NCBI RefSeq assembly: GCF_022539315.1 | Contig: NC_066319.1 | Span: 32,061,093 to 32,125,092, forward strand | Reading direction: 5' to 3' | Source of the DNA: Serinus canaria | Taxonomy: Eukaryota > Chordata > Aves > Passeriformes > Fringillidae | Length of the DNA stretch: 64,000 nucleotides | Shown: positions 37,201 to 50,930 of the stretch, in pieces | Position numbering within the stretch: position 1 is the first letter of the stretch | Layout of the letters: each line of letters starts with the position of its first letter | The notes under the pieces: model-generated | Told to the model about the DNA's origin: nothing | The model's database searches: none | The model's input: only the letters and a program-made list of their open reading frames with translations | Position numbers and translations under genes: made by a program

Positions 37201-38761
37201 AAAGACGTGTGCATGCACTGCACCATGATTTTGAAAGTCCTTTGACAAATTTATAAGAAGGCCCCATCTTCAAATATTTACATAGAAAGTGAATAGTGAA
37301 ATTCTTTTCAATAAATCTGTGGATCAGCACTATATCAACAAGCAGTATGTTAAATTTCTACAAAGGCTATTTTTATTATATATGTATTTAACAGACATAC
37401 TGCTGTTTTGAGGGGAGAATTTTTTCTGATGAGCAGTAAAGATAATTGTTACTCTGGATGAAGGAAGGGATGGAAAGTTATAGAGTACTTGGTCTGATAA
37501 GTTTTAGAGAGGTAAGACTTGAGATAGGAATGTTACACTGGAATTATTTAGATAACTTGTCTTGAAGTTTCTAAGCCATCAAAAAAGATAACAAATATCA
37601 AGTGAAATATTTATACTTCAGTTGCATACCATGTGCAGTGGGAAGATAGCTCGGCCTTTTTATTTTTAATTTTTGTTAGGCAAACAGATATCTCAGATAC
37701 TGGATCCCTGAAGGCAGTTGCCAAAATTAAGGAACTACTAAACTTGAATATATAGGAAGTTTGGGCTATGGCAGCAGTATGAAGTTTATAATGCACTCTT
37801 TTGTGACAGAAATATTGCAAGTGGGGTCTTCAGAGTTCGCTGAGACAAGAGCAAAGTTCTCTCATTAACCAGCTATATAGCATACTTTTGCATATTCAAA
37901 AACTAAATACAGCTTCAGATCTGCCAGGTGTAGTGTTATGACCTCATATACAGACAACAGCTAGGCTCAAAAAACAGTTTATAAGTTGCTAAGTGAAGGA
38001 CATTGAAGGCAGAGAATGCCAGGTGCTTTCTTCCCTCTCTCTTCCACTCTCTATCAGCTTTGTGGTGAATGACCATTGTATCTTTTCACTGGAAGGAGTG
38101 AAAATTTTATGTATTCATACAATTAAAGACTACATCATGTTTTTTATATGCAATGGGTATTTTCCTGGGGCAAAGAAATGACATTTCCCCAGTCCAATTA
38201 TTGCAGCTGAGTTTTAGGTCTACTACAACAAAAATAACACATTTAAAAAAACCCCAACCACAAAATTTTGAGTCTTGTTAGCATCCCTAACTGCAGGAAC
38301 CATCAACATGTGCTAGCATGGTACAGTACAGTACAGTGCAGGAATCTTCACTCACCACTTAGATGCAGATACTTCTGTGATACCTTCCACTCTTAAAAAA
38401 GCCCTAGAAGTACAAAACATAGTACAGAAGCAAGGGTAAACACAACAACACCCTGTGAAGTTGTGGGAGGAAACTTGTATAGGCAATGGGGATTTGGTGA
38501 GGACACTGTGGTTAGCATTTACACTTTGTAATTTTCAGTGTTTTGCAGGCTTTACCAAGAAATGCTAGTAATCATAAGAGAATTTGGCCCTTAACACCTT
38601 TCCAGTCAGATAAAGTGGGAAGAACCTTTTTTAAATTGTGTTGGGAAAAAAATTGCAAAATGTCCCACCTGCTTTCCTTAAGGCTCAAACCACATGTCCC
38701 TCACTAAATCTGTAGTACATGGCAGTGCCTAGTAACTAAGAAAACCAGATTGCTGGTTTGA

Positions 38762-38784
38762 TAACAACAAAGATGTTGTTGTTA
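38762..38784. repeat. Short inverted repeat (9-bp arms)
   Basis: The arms at 38762-38770 and 38776-38784 are perfectly complementary with a 5-base loop. The sequence is low in complexity (AAC/GTT units), so it is probably incidental. Confidence 0.45.
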
Positions 38785-41610
38785 AGTCTGTCTTTACACA
38801 GATTTGTGCAGCTCTGAACGTAACGATGAATCTTTGTTGGGAGCCTTGAACTACAATGGTTAAGAATAATGAAGGATCAAAGATGAACCCAGGTGCCTGA
38901 CCTTAGACAACATTGAGAGAAAATGTCATTCTGACTTTCCACCAGTGCATTAAAAGAGAGAAAAATATTAACATATTTTCCAGGCTGGCATGTCATGAAT
39001 TGAGAATACTGGACAATAGAGTACATTTGCTCTTCCCTTTCTCATTGTCCTTCTTGCCCCAAAATAAACTATTTTTCTCATTTTCTCTCTCTTCTGTTTG
39101 TTTTGTGGGACTCAGGGCTATTGGTCCAACAGTTGTCAGAGGTCCAGGTGGAACTCTCACCCACCAGCATTTCTGCAGATTCTTCTATCTGGAAAATGAG
39201 TATTTTTCTTGCACCTCCATCCATCAAAATATTGTTTCTAGCTTGAAAAAGGTTCACTTCTCAAAATAATCAGTAATTTCAGAATTGCTAATTTTCCACC
39301 TCCTACTCTCACGCAGTTGATGAGAAGTCTAGTGGCATCTTGGTTTCTTTAATATAACCAAATGTAAACGAGATAAGATTTTGGATATTATTCACCAATG
39401 GTGTTGTGTAAACTCAAGTGATCAATGGGAACTAATTCTGTGATAAGAGATCATGTAGGAATTGTGGACTGGGGTCTCAGGATAAGAGATCAATAGAAAA
39501 TCTCACCAGACTGTCAGTATAGAGGTTTGTTGACTATACAGCCTTTTTTCCCACAGCCATCTGGAAATTCCCAGGCTCCATTAACTTCCAAGGGTAGATT
39601 ATCAAAACAGGTGCATTGCACTGTCAAGAGAGAAATACCCTGAACAGAAACTGAAAAATACTGTGGGCATTCTGTGTGACTTCCGTTGTCCTCAAACTAC
39701 AGATGTGACAGAAATAATACATTAGGTCATGTTCTAGTCCGGGGTGGTCAGCTGGAGCAAAATCTATGCAAAGCAAACTTAATTGCAATTATGAAAGCCA
39801 GAAATTCTGAAATAAACTGGAAGTAATATTAGCAGTATAACAACTGTGATAGCAACAGACAAAACCAATTTAAACAATTCCATCAGCTCAAAAAAGCTTT
39901 AATATTAATAGAGCACAAATTTCTGAACTTTATTTCCCTGAAAAAAATCTTAGTTTGGAAATTACTGAGAAGGCTGAAGATAACATGTATATAGAAAAGT
40001 GCCTCAGATGAATAAATAAATTCCTTAGGCAAATGTATGTTATAATTTTTATAATCTCTATAGTTGTTGTTGTTATACTTGTCTGTTTATATTTCGATGA
40101 ATGAAAGTAGCTGATTTTTCTGCCTTTGTTTTTTACACAGCAAATTTAAATGTAGAAAAGTCTGTCTGCAGTTGTATGTCAGAATCCACAGCACTTGTAG
40201 AGAGTCCCATTGAAATCCAAATATGGATATGGGAGATCAAGCTGAAATCTGTTGGAGGGGGAGCAATATGACTTCATTGCCCTCTATCGCCATTCTTTTT
40301 TTTGGCTGCCTTGCAGTGAATAATCAGCTGAACTTGGATGGCAAAGAGAAGTTGCTATATAGGCTGCTGAGCTCCACAGCTAGCAGACCTGCCAAGTCTT
40401 AAACACTGAGAAAGAGACATTTGTCTGACTTCTTTCACACTGTCCCATGTATTTTCAGAAAACAAGTCATGCACTTGCAGCTTTCCTTTTGGGCCACACA
40501 ATTTCTGTTCTGCTTCATGATCCCTTGTGCCAGACAGACCTATAGACAGTTAGCTGTAGCCTGGGCCATGGGAAATCATGGAGTGGGAGAGAAACTGCAG
40601 CACCAGGCTGCTCTTTAGAAGTGTAAATCTAGCAATCAAAAGGGCCCTGACAGAGCCATATCTGGTACATGGACTCTTTGTTGTTATGTGAGGGGCTACA
40701 TGCCTCCTGCACAACTTTTCCCCTTTTTCTTGCTCTGCAGTGACCTGACATGCAGGGTCACTTGCACAGAGGCCTTGGGAAGTTGGGAGGTCTACATTGC
40801 CACTGTATAGCTGGGAAGAATATTCTTCTGTATAAATGTAAAGACCACAGGTCTAGGATTAATTCCTGTGCTTTCAAAAATTGCTAAACCTTAGCTCAAG
40901 TAAGTGAAAGTAGATTGCAGGCAACCTTCTGCAGCAAGAAGCATGTCCCGAGAGTTAGCATTGATACTTCAATTAATTTTCTCATAATCAGAGTAATAGT
41001 CTCTTTTGCCATGGTCTGGAGGGGAGAAAGTCTTCCTGGCAACCTAAGTTAAGTTTCTGGGAGCTCTTATGGATGCTGATATCCATCACAACCCTCTGTC
41101 ATCTCCTTAGCACACGCCATAAGCAGTTGACATAGCACTGAAAACAGTAGAAATAAATTATTGAGCAGCTAATATGGTCATCTCATTTTTTTTTGAGTCT
41201 GTCTTTTATATCCTTCATTCATGTCCTCTTTTGTGGTGTCAAATGGGTTTTCTGAGCTTAAAATGAATGCTAGCAAGAACAAAAAGTATACCTGTGAATA
41301 GTTACCACTAGTGGTACATCTGTTCAAAACCCCTTAGTAATAATTTTGCACCTAACCAACATCAGGTATTAGAGGGAACTGTAAAGAGCAATGCTGCAAA
41401 TTTTTTTCTTTTTGTGTAGGATTCAGAGTCTAGTCAATAGAGATCCTTTACTGAGCTGTCCATACCTTCCTTTAGACACCCCATTGGAGACAATATTGCC
41501 AGGGCCCATTCTCTCATATGAGAGCACGAGAGATGGTGAAAATACCACAGTAGTTAACATCTTTTGAGCTGTGTTTCCTGGATTACATGTTGAGCTATCA
41601 TTCCACTACA

Positions 41611-42047
41611 TAGTGGAGAAGGTCCAATGAAGGGCTGTGAAGGTGATTAAGGGACTGGAGCATCTTGCTCTGTACAAAGAAAGGCTAAGACAGCTGGGAC
41701 TCTAGCCTAGAGAAGAAAAAGCTCAGGGGGAATCTCATCAATGTGTAGGAATTCCTAAAGGGAAGGTGCAAAAACAGAGAGCCACTCTCTTCTCAGTGGT
41801 TCCCAGGGACAGGACCAGAGACAACAGGCACAAACTGAAACACGCAAAACACTCTGTGAGGGTGACTGAGCACTGGCATAGGTTGTGAGACCAGGGATGT
41901 TGCGGAGTTCCATCCTTGGAGGTATTCAAAAGCCATCTGGACCTGTTTCTGGGAAACCAGCTCTAGGTGACCTGACTGAGCATAGGGGTTGGACCAGATA
42001 ACCTCCAGATATCCTTTCCAGCCTCAACCATTCTGTGATCCTGTGAA
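41611..42047 (+). mobile_element. CR1 LINE, 5'-truncated 3' end
   Basis: The stretch follows the avian CR1 3' region in order: 'GTGGAGAAGGTCCA', 'GGCTAAGACAGCTGGGACT', 'AGCCTAGAGAAGA', 'GTGAGGGTGACTGAGCACTGG' (a diverged form of the CR1 segment ending in ACTGGCA), 'GGTTGGACCAGATAACCTC' and 'TTCCAGCCTCAACCATTCTG'. It ends in the diagnostic ATTCTGTGAT-type 3' repeat without poly(A). It is sense on the + strand, so it lies in the same orientation as MEIS2. Only about 440 bases remain, with no intact reverse transcriptase or endonuclease frame, so it is a dead, truncated copy. It is the main evidence that the window is avian. Confidence 0.93.
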
Positions 42048-44938
42048 TAACAATGCCCTATTTGGTGCGTTTTAATTTCATTTGGTATTTTCTCATTCAT
42101 TATGCTTTACACTGGGAGAAAGTTGGTGTTTGAATTTTATTTGATTTCTTTGGTTCTGTTTTATTTTTTAAACTATATGCCAAAATGAATTTCATTTCAG
42201 AAAGGGAGCCCCATAGCTATTTTTAGAGAAAACCTAACTCTTGCCTGTTCTACAGACTTAGAAGAATTTTCTTTGTGAAGGTGCATTGCCTCCCTTCACT
42301 GTTAGTATATTGCTTTGAAGAAACCAAGGGAAGATTTGCCTCCCATCACATCAGTGTGATCTAAGCTGTAAATGCAAAAGTAGCACATATCATTTGAATT
42401 CACTTGTCAACAATAGCCTGGGCATTCAGGAGCATTCCTGAAAATGTCAAAGTACTAGGAATGATGGAAATTTTGTGTAGCAATAACCCCAAAATCTGTG
42501 CAGTTTGTGGCACTTGGAGAGCTCTTCTGGGGAGGCAGTTGGAGAGAAAGATAGGAAAGAATGCATCTGGATTTCTGAAAGTTGTGTTTACTGCTAAACC
42601 TCACATGGCAACTTTCTGAGGAGGGAGAGGCACAGCTTTGGGCAAGGGAGCTGTGGGCAAGCAATGGGCAAGCAATTATGGAAAAGTCAGCTGGTCAAAA
42701 AAATGAGGAAGTTGAAGTCTGAGATGTCCTAGGTGTGTTATGAATTGCACACATACTGTGTGTATATATATGTATGTAACACAGGTATGTGCTATTGGTC
42801 ATCAAGACCAGGGGAGTGCAAAGAGGAAGAGTATGGTAATTTTTTCACTACAATTTGCATCTTAAATTAATCAAGATGCTAGGACAAATCAGCAAAGACT
42901 CATCAATCAGTACCAGAATAGCTTTGCCTTGTTCAGGTAGTATAGCACACAGGAAAATTTATCAGAGTTAAGTCCTATCCAGTCCTATTTAAAAGTTCTA
43001 GATTTTTCCATCCAGACATTTCATTGCTTTGCTCACATAGACTTCCAAAGAGTTTATCCTGCGGGGCTATTTCTTCTTGCATTACAGTTACAAGGCATTA
43101 GTTCATGCACTGCTGGTACGTCAAAACGTGTAGCTGATAACTTGGTTACATCATTAGTTATTCCTACCTCAGGTGGAAAAAAAATAGCTGTCTTAAAGCA
43201 CTGCTTGGAGTGCATGTTCTGCAGATTCTCACAGAGGGACCTGTGGTTACCTCAGCCTGATGATTGCTCTGCATTCTTCTGATGTAGACACCAAGAGCTG
43301 TTGAAAATAATTGAGACGCTTGTCAACAGAGTGGGAGACTGGACTTCATCAAAACTGTTTTAGTCTCCAGGACTGATGACCTTTTGATGGAGTTTGTTTT
43401 AGTTAGGAATTAAGTGTCCAATCCTGTGGAGTGTGAAGCGCCTTCCCTGAGGTGCCGAGTATCCCTGTTTCTCTTGCAGTTGCTCTGGCGCTAAGCATCT
43501 CTGTCAAGACACTGAGCACTTTGCAGAATAGGGCTTCAAACTGCTTTGGAAAGGAGAAGCAAGGTTTTCACTTCTGTTTTTTGAAATACAGAATTGCTAT
43601 GTTCATCAAGAATGAAAGCTATAAAGGAAACTAATTTAGCAGATCCAAACTAGAATCACTTTGTTAGCTAGAACTGGAGTATAAAGGCAGGTACTTTAAT
43701 GCAGAAAAAATACGTGCATACCATTTTGCAGAAGAGGAATTCCAAAAAGAGTGCAATTCCCCAATTGTCCTCTGCAGTTAATACTAGTATTTTAATGCTG
43801 ATCATAACGTTTAAAGAAAAATTTAAGGTTTCTGACTTGTTATATGTTTCCAATTTTTTTTTATTGCTGTAAACTGAGCCAGCTGATGAACAACCTCTAG
43901 GGACGAGACAGGATCTCCCTTGTTTCCTGTTCAACCTTGCTCCAACAAAAAGCTAATGAAAGAAAAGAACGTAATGGCTTTGCAGCCCAGGTAAAAGGTT
44001 CAGAGAGTTCACAGGTCAATTGATTTCTAATCTCACTTTATGTTATATTTCAATCAAAAAACCCCAACCCAAAACAAAACCACTCCAGTCCCATAGTGCA
44101 AAGGTATGTTTGGTAACAACACTCTGATTTTACATTATCTTTGAAAATTATGTGTGCAGCCTCTCTCAGCAGAAGGACACTATGTGAAGCAGCAGTGAGC
44201 ATTCTAAGCAATTTGAAAAATTGTTCTGCTTAGTGATGTCAATATGGATAGCAGTATATAAGCATTTATATGCACACACAAATATATTTCAAGGTGGAAA
44301 TATTTAATTAGCCAATCTGCAAGCATAAATAGCAAATCTGAATTCAATACATTCTCAATTAATTTAGTGAAAATTATGCCATTGACCATTTCTTTCCTGC
44401 ACCATCTCAGGAGGGAGAAAGGGAGAGATATTAGTTGCATCACTATAGAGCAATGAGATTTCTGTAAGTCGTGATCTGCTGGCATGTAATAACTCGATCT
44501 GCTTCATGCAGACAAAATATATTAAAAGTATGGACGAGTGAAGTTTGTGCCCCAGGGAGAAGGCAAGATAATGCATTGAAATTGTTCAGAGGTAGTTAGA
44601 TACCTAATGGTCTAATATGTGAGCTATGTGAGGTCTGGGGTCTGGTTCTCATAAATTCTGGCTAGACTGATCCTGTAATTTCAAGCAAAGGATAAAAGCG
44701 TTAACCAGAGTCATCAGTGTTCAAGGTCCATGATGCTGGATATTATTCATGTAAAGATTCAAGAAAAACACTAAAAGGAAAGCTCTGGAGCATATGTGTT
44801 TATATGTATGTATTAAAATATGTGCTGTATTCCTTGTGTATGTATAGATATACGCACAGGAACATGCACACAGTAAATGTGTACATTGGTATATGTACTT
44901 GCTAACCACTGAATAGCCAAAATAAGAGCTTTTTATTG

Positions 44939-44996
44939 TGTGTTTTGTGTGTTTGTTTTGTGGTGTGGTGGGAGCTTTTTTGTTTGGTTGGTTGTT
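44939..44996. repeat. G/T-rich low-complexity tract
   Basis: The tract is composed almost entirely of G and T, with GTGTTTT, TTTGTGG and TTGG words. It is simple-sequence DNA. Confidence 0.65.
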
Positions 44997-47900
44997 TCAG
45001 ATCTCTTTAGCAAGTTAATCTATGGAAAAACAAAATTCTAGATCCCATTTTACTACTGCTACTTCGTAATATACATTGTATATCAACAACATTTTTACAC
45101 TTGGCGTCTACTTTTTTTTTAAAGTTGCCTTGTGTTAATACATATCAGCAAAACTTGCTTATGATTACAGCAAAACATGGTTAATGCATGCTGATACACT
45201 TGTTTTCTCACTTTATACAGCAACTCTCAGCATATTAAACTAGTGAGGTCGCTCCAGTGGCTGAATAGTTGCCACCCAGCATGTGTATTATGCTTCCTGA
45301 TAAGTACATGAATGTAGTATAATATTGCCTTAATTCACACTTATAATTTTGCATCATCACTGCACACTAATCAAGAATTTGCTGTTTCAAAAACTGTATA
45401 ACTGCAGAATTGAAGTTAAATGGCAAGAGAAAATCATAAAATCTATCCCTTATTACACAAACTGTACAGCACGGCATAGATAATAAAAATATGCTGGACT
45501 CCATAGATTTCATTCACCATTGTTCCTTTAAGTTATATTTGTCCTGTGTATTTCTAATGTTATAAAATATAGTCATTCTATGACTGTAAAATATCACCTG
45601 GATGCTACCAGGGATTTACTTAAATCTTTGGAGGGGAAAGGGAAAGAATCTCACGTACACATCTCTGCTTCTCAGAATGAGTTCTCACCAGCTGCATGGG
45701 CCCTGACCACTTTGTTCTCTGGACCCCAAAGAGTTAGACCCTGGAAGGGAAAAGATCACATGATGGTAGAGGGATCCTTATCTCTTTCTTGATAATATGA
45801 CTGTTTTCTCTTGCTTCCAAGTACATCCTGATCTAAGAACTCAGAGTTTTTGTCTTTCTGAGTGTGCATGATTTCAAATATTTTGCTAACTAAGATATAA
45901 CTCCTTTTGCCTTGATATACATATCATAAATTTAAACAGCAGACAGGATAGGAAAACAAATCAACAAAGAAAGTTGTTCCATTAGCTTCAAAATCTTTTC
46001 TTTCTCTGTGTTGTATCCCTGTTTACATCTTTCCTGTTCTGTAATGTATTATTACTTTATGAACTCATGTCACAAATTCCATATTGTTTGACACCAGAGG
46101 TCTAGCTGCATAGGGTGAGACCTTAGATGCCCAAAAGACTGAGGGGGGAGTTGAAAGGGGCTAGAGGATGAGTATTGCAGGTTCCAGTGCAGCATCCCCT
46201 CCCCCTTTCAAATTTAATAGGTGCATTTGGAGACTATGATGCATTTCTGCAGTGTTGTCACCTGTGGGCCAGTTTTACAGAAGTACTGAAACTATGAGCC
46301 CAGTGAGGAGGGAACTGGAGCTGTTCTGGTTCTGTTCAACTGCTTTCTTCATCTTGGGGTTCTGGGAGAGAGAGGCAATGTAAAGAATCCTGTTAACACT
46401 GCTGCTTTTGAGCCGGTGATTTCCAGGGTTTGCTTGAGCTTAAATGTTGCATTTGTACTAAAAAAATAAAAAGTTGGCTCTCCTAGAGACTTACTCTGAT
46501 TCAAAATGTGGACCTCTTCTTGAAAAGAGTGCTGCTTTGAACATTATTAAATTTAGCTTTCTGTATAGCATTTCCACATGCGTTTTCAATTAGTACTTTG
46601 AAAATTACAGATTTTTCTCAGTCCTTAATTACAGGGCAATAACACACCCATGTCTATTTGACTGACTCATTTGGATGATTGTTCTGACAAAAGCAGAGAT
46701 CATCTGGCAGGTTTATAAGGACAAACTATCCAAAACTGCATCTAATTTGGAGGTTCTCAACTCAAAATTCTTTATTTTGTACATGCAAAGATTGAAAGCA
46801 GCCAAACTATACAGTTATATGTGTACTACTTGACCTGTGAAAGCAAATTAGTTAGGATTGCACCACCTGAAAATTAGAGGTCAAATTAATGCCTCTTGGA
46901 TAAACTGCCCCTCGAAATTTTAATAGTAAGTTTTATAGAGCAATTGCAAACTATCTAGAGCTGCTTTTCAGTAATTAGCTGAGCTATTAGGTGGAAAATT
47001 GGCAGTTTAATGAATGATTTAGGAGACAAAAAGCTCAGCTTGCATTGGCAGGATTATAGAAGGGTAAGATATTTTCAGAAAATGTTGTGAAAGATAGCAC
47101 AGTTGACCCAAAATCAAATATGTTTCAGCATATTACTGTATTTTTTCCTGTATAAACTTTTTAAACCTATCATTTTCCCCAAAATGAAAGATCAAACATA
47201 GATGCTAAGAATAAAATAACAATCCAAGATCCCCATGCTTTTTCCAAGATAAGAGGTATGTGTCTGCTTGCTTCTTTCTGCCTGTCTAATTTACTCTGAG
47301 GAGAGCAGAGACTATACTGAAGTACATAAGGGGTATCAGAATTCCTTTACATTCCAGTGTTTTGCCTCCTTCAGGGAATGGATCAGACAGTGAGTGCACA
47401 GGGACAGCATGACCTGTGAATACTCACAAACCAAAACACAGCTGGCAGGTCTAATTTTAGTTTCTTTAGCCTTGATCATGTCCCTTTAATGTATTGAGTG
47501 GAAAAAGAAAAGCACTTAAAATACATCACAGAAGGTCCAAATTCCTCTATAAATAGAGCCTCTACACTGATGTGCTTTTCCTCAGCTCTGGTTTTGTTTA
47601 ATTTTTTGTGTGATTTTTTTTTTTTAATGGATGTGAAATTTGCCAGGTTGTCAGCCCTGGAGACAGAAGTCCCCTATCAACAGAAAGGTCACTGCAATGC
47701 AAAGTGGCAATTTGCATTTCCTGCAATGACTTGCTGGTGTGCCAGAGCCCTGACCTAAAAGGGCTACCTTTAAGCTTGAAAACGTGGTTTAGTTTCCACA
47801 CCTCATTCCCAGCCTTGTCTTAGACAAGAGGACAAACAATAGGATTTATTTTTATTTTCTATTAAATCTAATGGGAGGAAGACAGGGCCTCAGACCTTGA

Positions 47901-50149
47901 CTTTCCTCAGGATGATTTTGTATCACTTTTGAAATTTTTTTCCAAGATGCTGAAAGAGCTGGGGATTTCCATGCAGACACGCAATGCAGAGATTGCACAA
48001 ATTATCCAACTGTGCTCTAAAAATCTTTCCTTTCCATGAAGTTTTAAAAACTTCTTCCTTTAGTGCTCAATATCCAAGCAGTTTTCTACAGCAGACAGTT
48101 TTTGTCTTTCACGTGCCAAAAAGAATCATTTTCCAAGTGCCAAGTTTGTAAGCAAAAAGGCCTTATATTTCAGCAAATGTGGATTTTTGTTTTACAAACT
48201 TATAGAGAGGCAATTTTTTGGGAATTCCATGCCTAAAAAGCTAATTCAGTGTTTTTTCACATTGTGGAAATTGATTTAGTATTTTTAATTGTAAGACTGT
48301 GTAAATAAATTTACAAAACATTTATTGGAAAACATAACCTTTGATAGAACTTTGCTTCCATTGGTGTTGATTTTTCTTCTTTAGATTTTTTCTTTTTCAT
48401 TAGATTTGAAAGATCTACTTGCTGGTTTGCTTGTTTGATTGGTTGTTTTAAAAATCGTGATCTGTCAGTTAAGTGTCTCATTTTCTTGGTTTTTTTCATT
48501 CATTTTCCTGGAATTCCTCAAAATGTAGGTATATGAAGAGCAGAGTGCTCAGAGTGGACAAAGTAACATACAGCATTGATCCCATCTTATAAGCACACCA
48601 GCCCTGAAGAGAAATAAAACCAAAATAGAAAATTTTCCATCAGCTTGCATAGCCCACTAGGTCTGAAACTTGACAGCTCGGTGCTGTGTGCTGCTGTGCA
48701 GCCTTGTCCTACTTGCAACACACGAGCTGCAGAAGAAGCAAACACTTTGATTCTGTCAAGCCTTTTGTTCCTAGTCTAATGGACTCTTTCCTATGATCAG
48801 ATGCCACACAGACTTTCAGGAAGGAAGTCACAAATTATTTCCTGGAATCAATATTATAATCTTAATTCTAACCCAGAAAAACGTGAAGTGACTTTACTCA
48901 TATGTGCAGCCATTCCAATAAAATCCTCCCAAACTGAAATGCTTTCCTTGACTTTTCCAGATCAGCTAAGCCATTTCAGTTGGGCCATAGTAATCTTTGA
49001 GCATTAGTCAGCTTATCCAGGGAGAAGACAGAGGCCAGAACTTTGCAGGTTTGTGGAGTTGGTAGATAGATAAAGCTCAGCTTTCAAGCTCTCCATGTTG
49101 CCATGAATTGCAAAAATGGATAATTAAAATAATACAAAGTACATTTTTATTGTTCTTTTGGTCTTCATCTTCTCTTTCCCTCAATAGAAAGCCTGTTTTG
49201 TATAAAGTCCTCCCCTAGCCAAATTGAAGGAATTGGGCTTCAATTAATGCTGCTTAGTGATCTATAAAATACAGTGCAATGGATACAACACCTCTGAGAC
49301 AAAGTGTTGTATTAGGTAATTAAATTAACAGTACTCTTCTTACTGATAAAAAAATCTCCAACATCAAGAACTATCTTAACTGTTTTGACTAATAAAGTTG
49401 ATTTACATTTGCTCTGACCAGTAGAGCTGATGGAAAAGCAGGGAAAGTAAGCAGAAAAAAGTAAATCTGTTCACAACATTTGTCCATGTGAGACAAACAA
49501 GCTAAACTTTTCAGAGAGCTTAGAGGTACTATAAAGATGTACACAAAATTACATACTTTATCCAATTAAAATGCCCTACAAGCACCTGACACATTACACA
49601 GTTATATTACATATATAATGAGTTCTGTTTAGAAGTACTGTCTTTGAAATAAAAGGTCATACCTATAGATACTGCCAGTCTTAGGGTTTAAAACATTTAG
49701 TTTCTGATTCTGAGATTCAGGGCATACCAATAGCTTCAAAATAGCATAATGAACTCATTCTCAGTGTCCTGTTTCAGACCTGTAAAAGCTAAAATGTCAA
49801 GAAAAAATTAAGACAAAATATATTGGGGGGAAAAAAATAGCACACAATATTTAACTTAATTAATGCTAGAGACTTTAGTTTGTAAGAGGGAAGGATTTTA
49901 CAGGTCAATGTTAGGAGTGTGCTTTTGCTTTCCTTATAAAAATGCAACAGTTTTTCCACAGCTAAGTGTTAGCAATATTACAATTCACAGATGCTTACTG
50001 AAGTCTTTCTGAGTTTGGATGGCTAAACCTTCAGAATTTTAGTGTTAAATAGCCAGAATCATGAATCCCACACAACCTTGTGCTTGTGAAACGGCACTTG
50101 TGCGGTAGTGGGACTAGCTGGTCTATTGCAAGTCTGTTTCCAAGTAGCT

Positions 50150-50930
50150 GGGAGTCATAGCCAGGCACTGAAGCAATGAACCATTATCTCATTCCTAGGA
50201 TTCCTTCTGATACCCAGGACTGGGATGGAGGAAGCTGCCAGAGTTAACTGCAGAGGGGACAAAAGCTGTCCAAGGGAGTGAAGGATGTAATTTGTGTCAC
50301 ACTGACAGATACTGTGAAACAAGGGAGGAGATGAGGAGGAATGGCTGAGCAGGGAGGATGACAGTACCCTGGAAATGGGGAGACTCCAGCTGCAGAGGAG
50401 TAGAATTGGAGCACTGGGAGAAGGTGGCTGTGAATCAATTAGGCTAGTAGGAGCGAAATAGAAGGAAGCAGCTGCTGGACTTGAAGCCTGGGACTGAAGT
50501 GGGATGAGGGAAATGATGAAGGAAAACGAAATATCAGGGCTGGTGACACAGGTGATGGAGACTAGATGAGGGGCTGGGACCTGGCTCAGCTGCCATTTCA
50601 TTGCAAAAGAGGAGCCCCCCACTAATGAACTCCCTTGAAGGCTTTTTGTAATGGCAGACTTTGGTGGCAAACTTTAGAAGGAAAATGCCACACAGCTTTA
50701 CATACTCCCCTGTGGTCCCTCTTGCCACACAGATGTGGGATGGAGAGGAACCAGGTGACAGCACCCTGTATGGAGTCCCTGGTCTGGGAAGGCCCACAGC
50801 AATGGAGAGGGACCATTTCAAAGGAAGTCCTGCTCAGAGCTGGAGCAGTGCACACTCCCTTTTTCTGTGGGGGTGCTGCAGATGCCAGCATGTACAGGCT
50901 GGAGCATGTTCAGTACAGATGGAGTCTTTG
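50150..50930. other. GC- and purine-rich block of unknown origin
   Basis: This roughly 780-base block is richer in G and C than its surroundings, and its first half (50200-50580) is strongly purine-biased on the + strand. That bias leaves long open frames on both strands, the longest being 171 codons on the - strand (50155-50670) and rich in Ser, Pro and Leu, as expected of a complemented GGA-rich sequence. I recognise no domain or known repeat. It could be a decayed interspersed repeat, an old minisatellite-like region or a non-coding exon. Confidence 0.35.

Noticed and set aside
38324..38340. Three TACAG-type repeats
   Set aside because: Too short to be more than a chance microrepeat.
40114..40140. 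Strong acceptor-like pyrimidine tract ending in ACACAG
   Set aside because: No conserved open frame or matching donor follows, and the next MEIS2 exon sequence is not there.
41511..41524. 14-bp perfect palindrome CTCTCATATGAGAG
   Set aside because: Short palindromes of this size are expected occasionally in a 64-kb window, and no context supports function.
50155..50670. Longest open frame in the window, 171 codons on the - strand
   Set aside because: It is Ser/Pro/Leu-rich because the complement strand is purine-rich. There is no domain and no promoter or splice context, and other frames are open over the same stretch.
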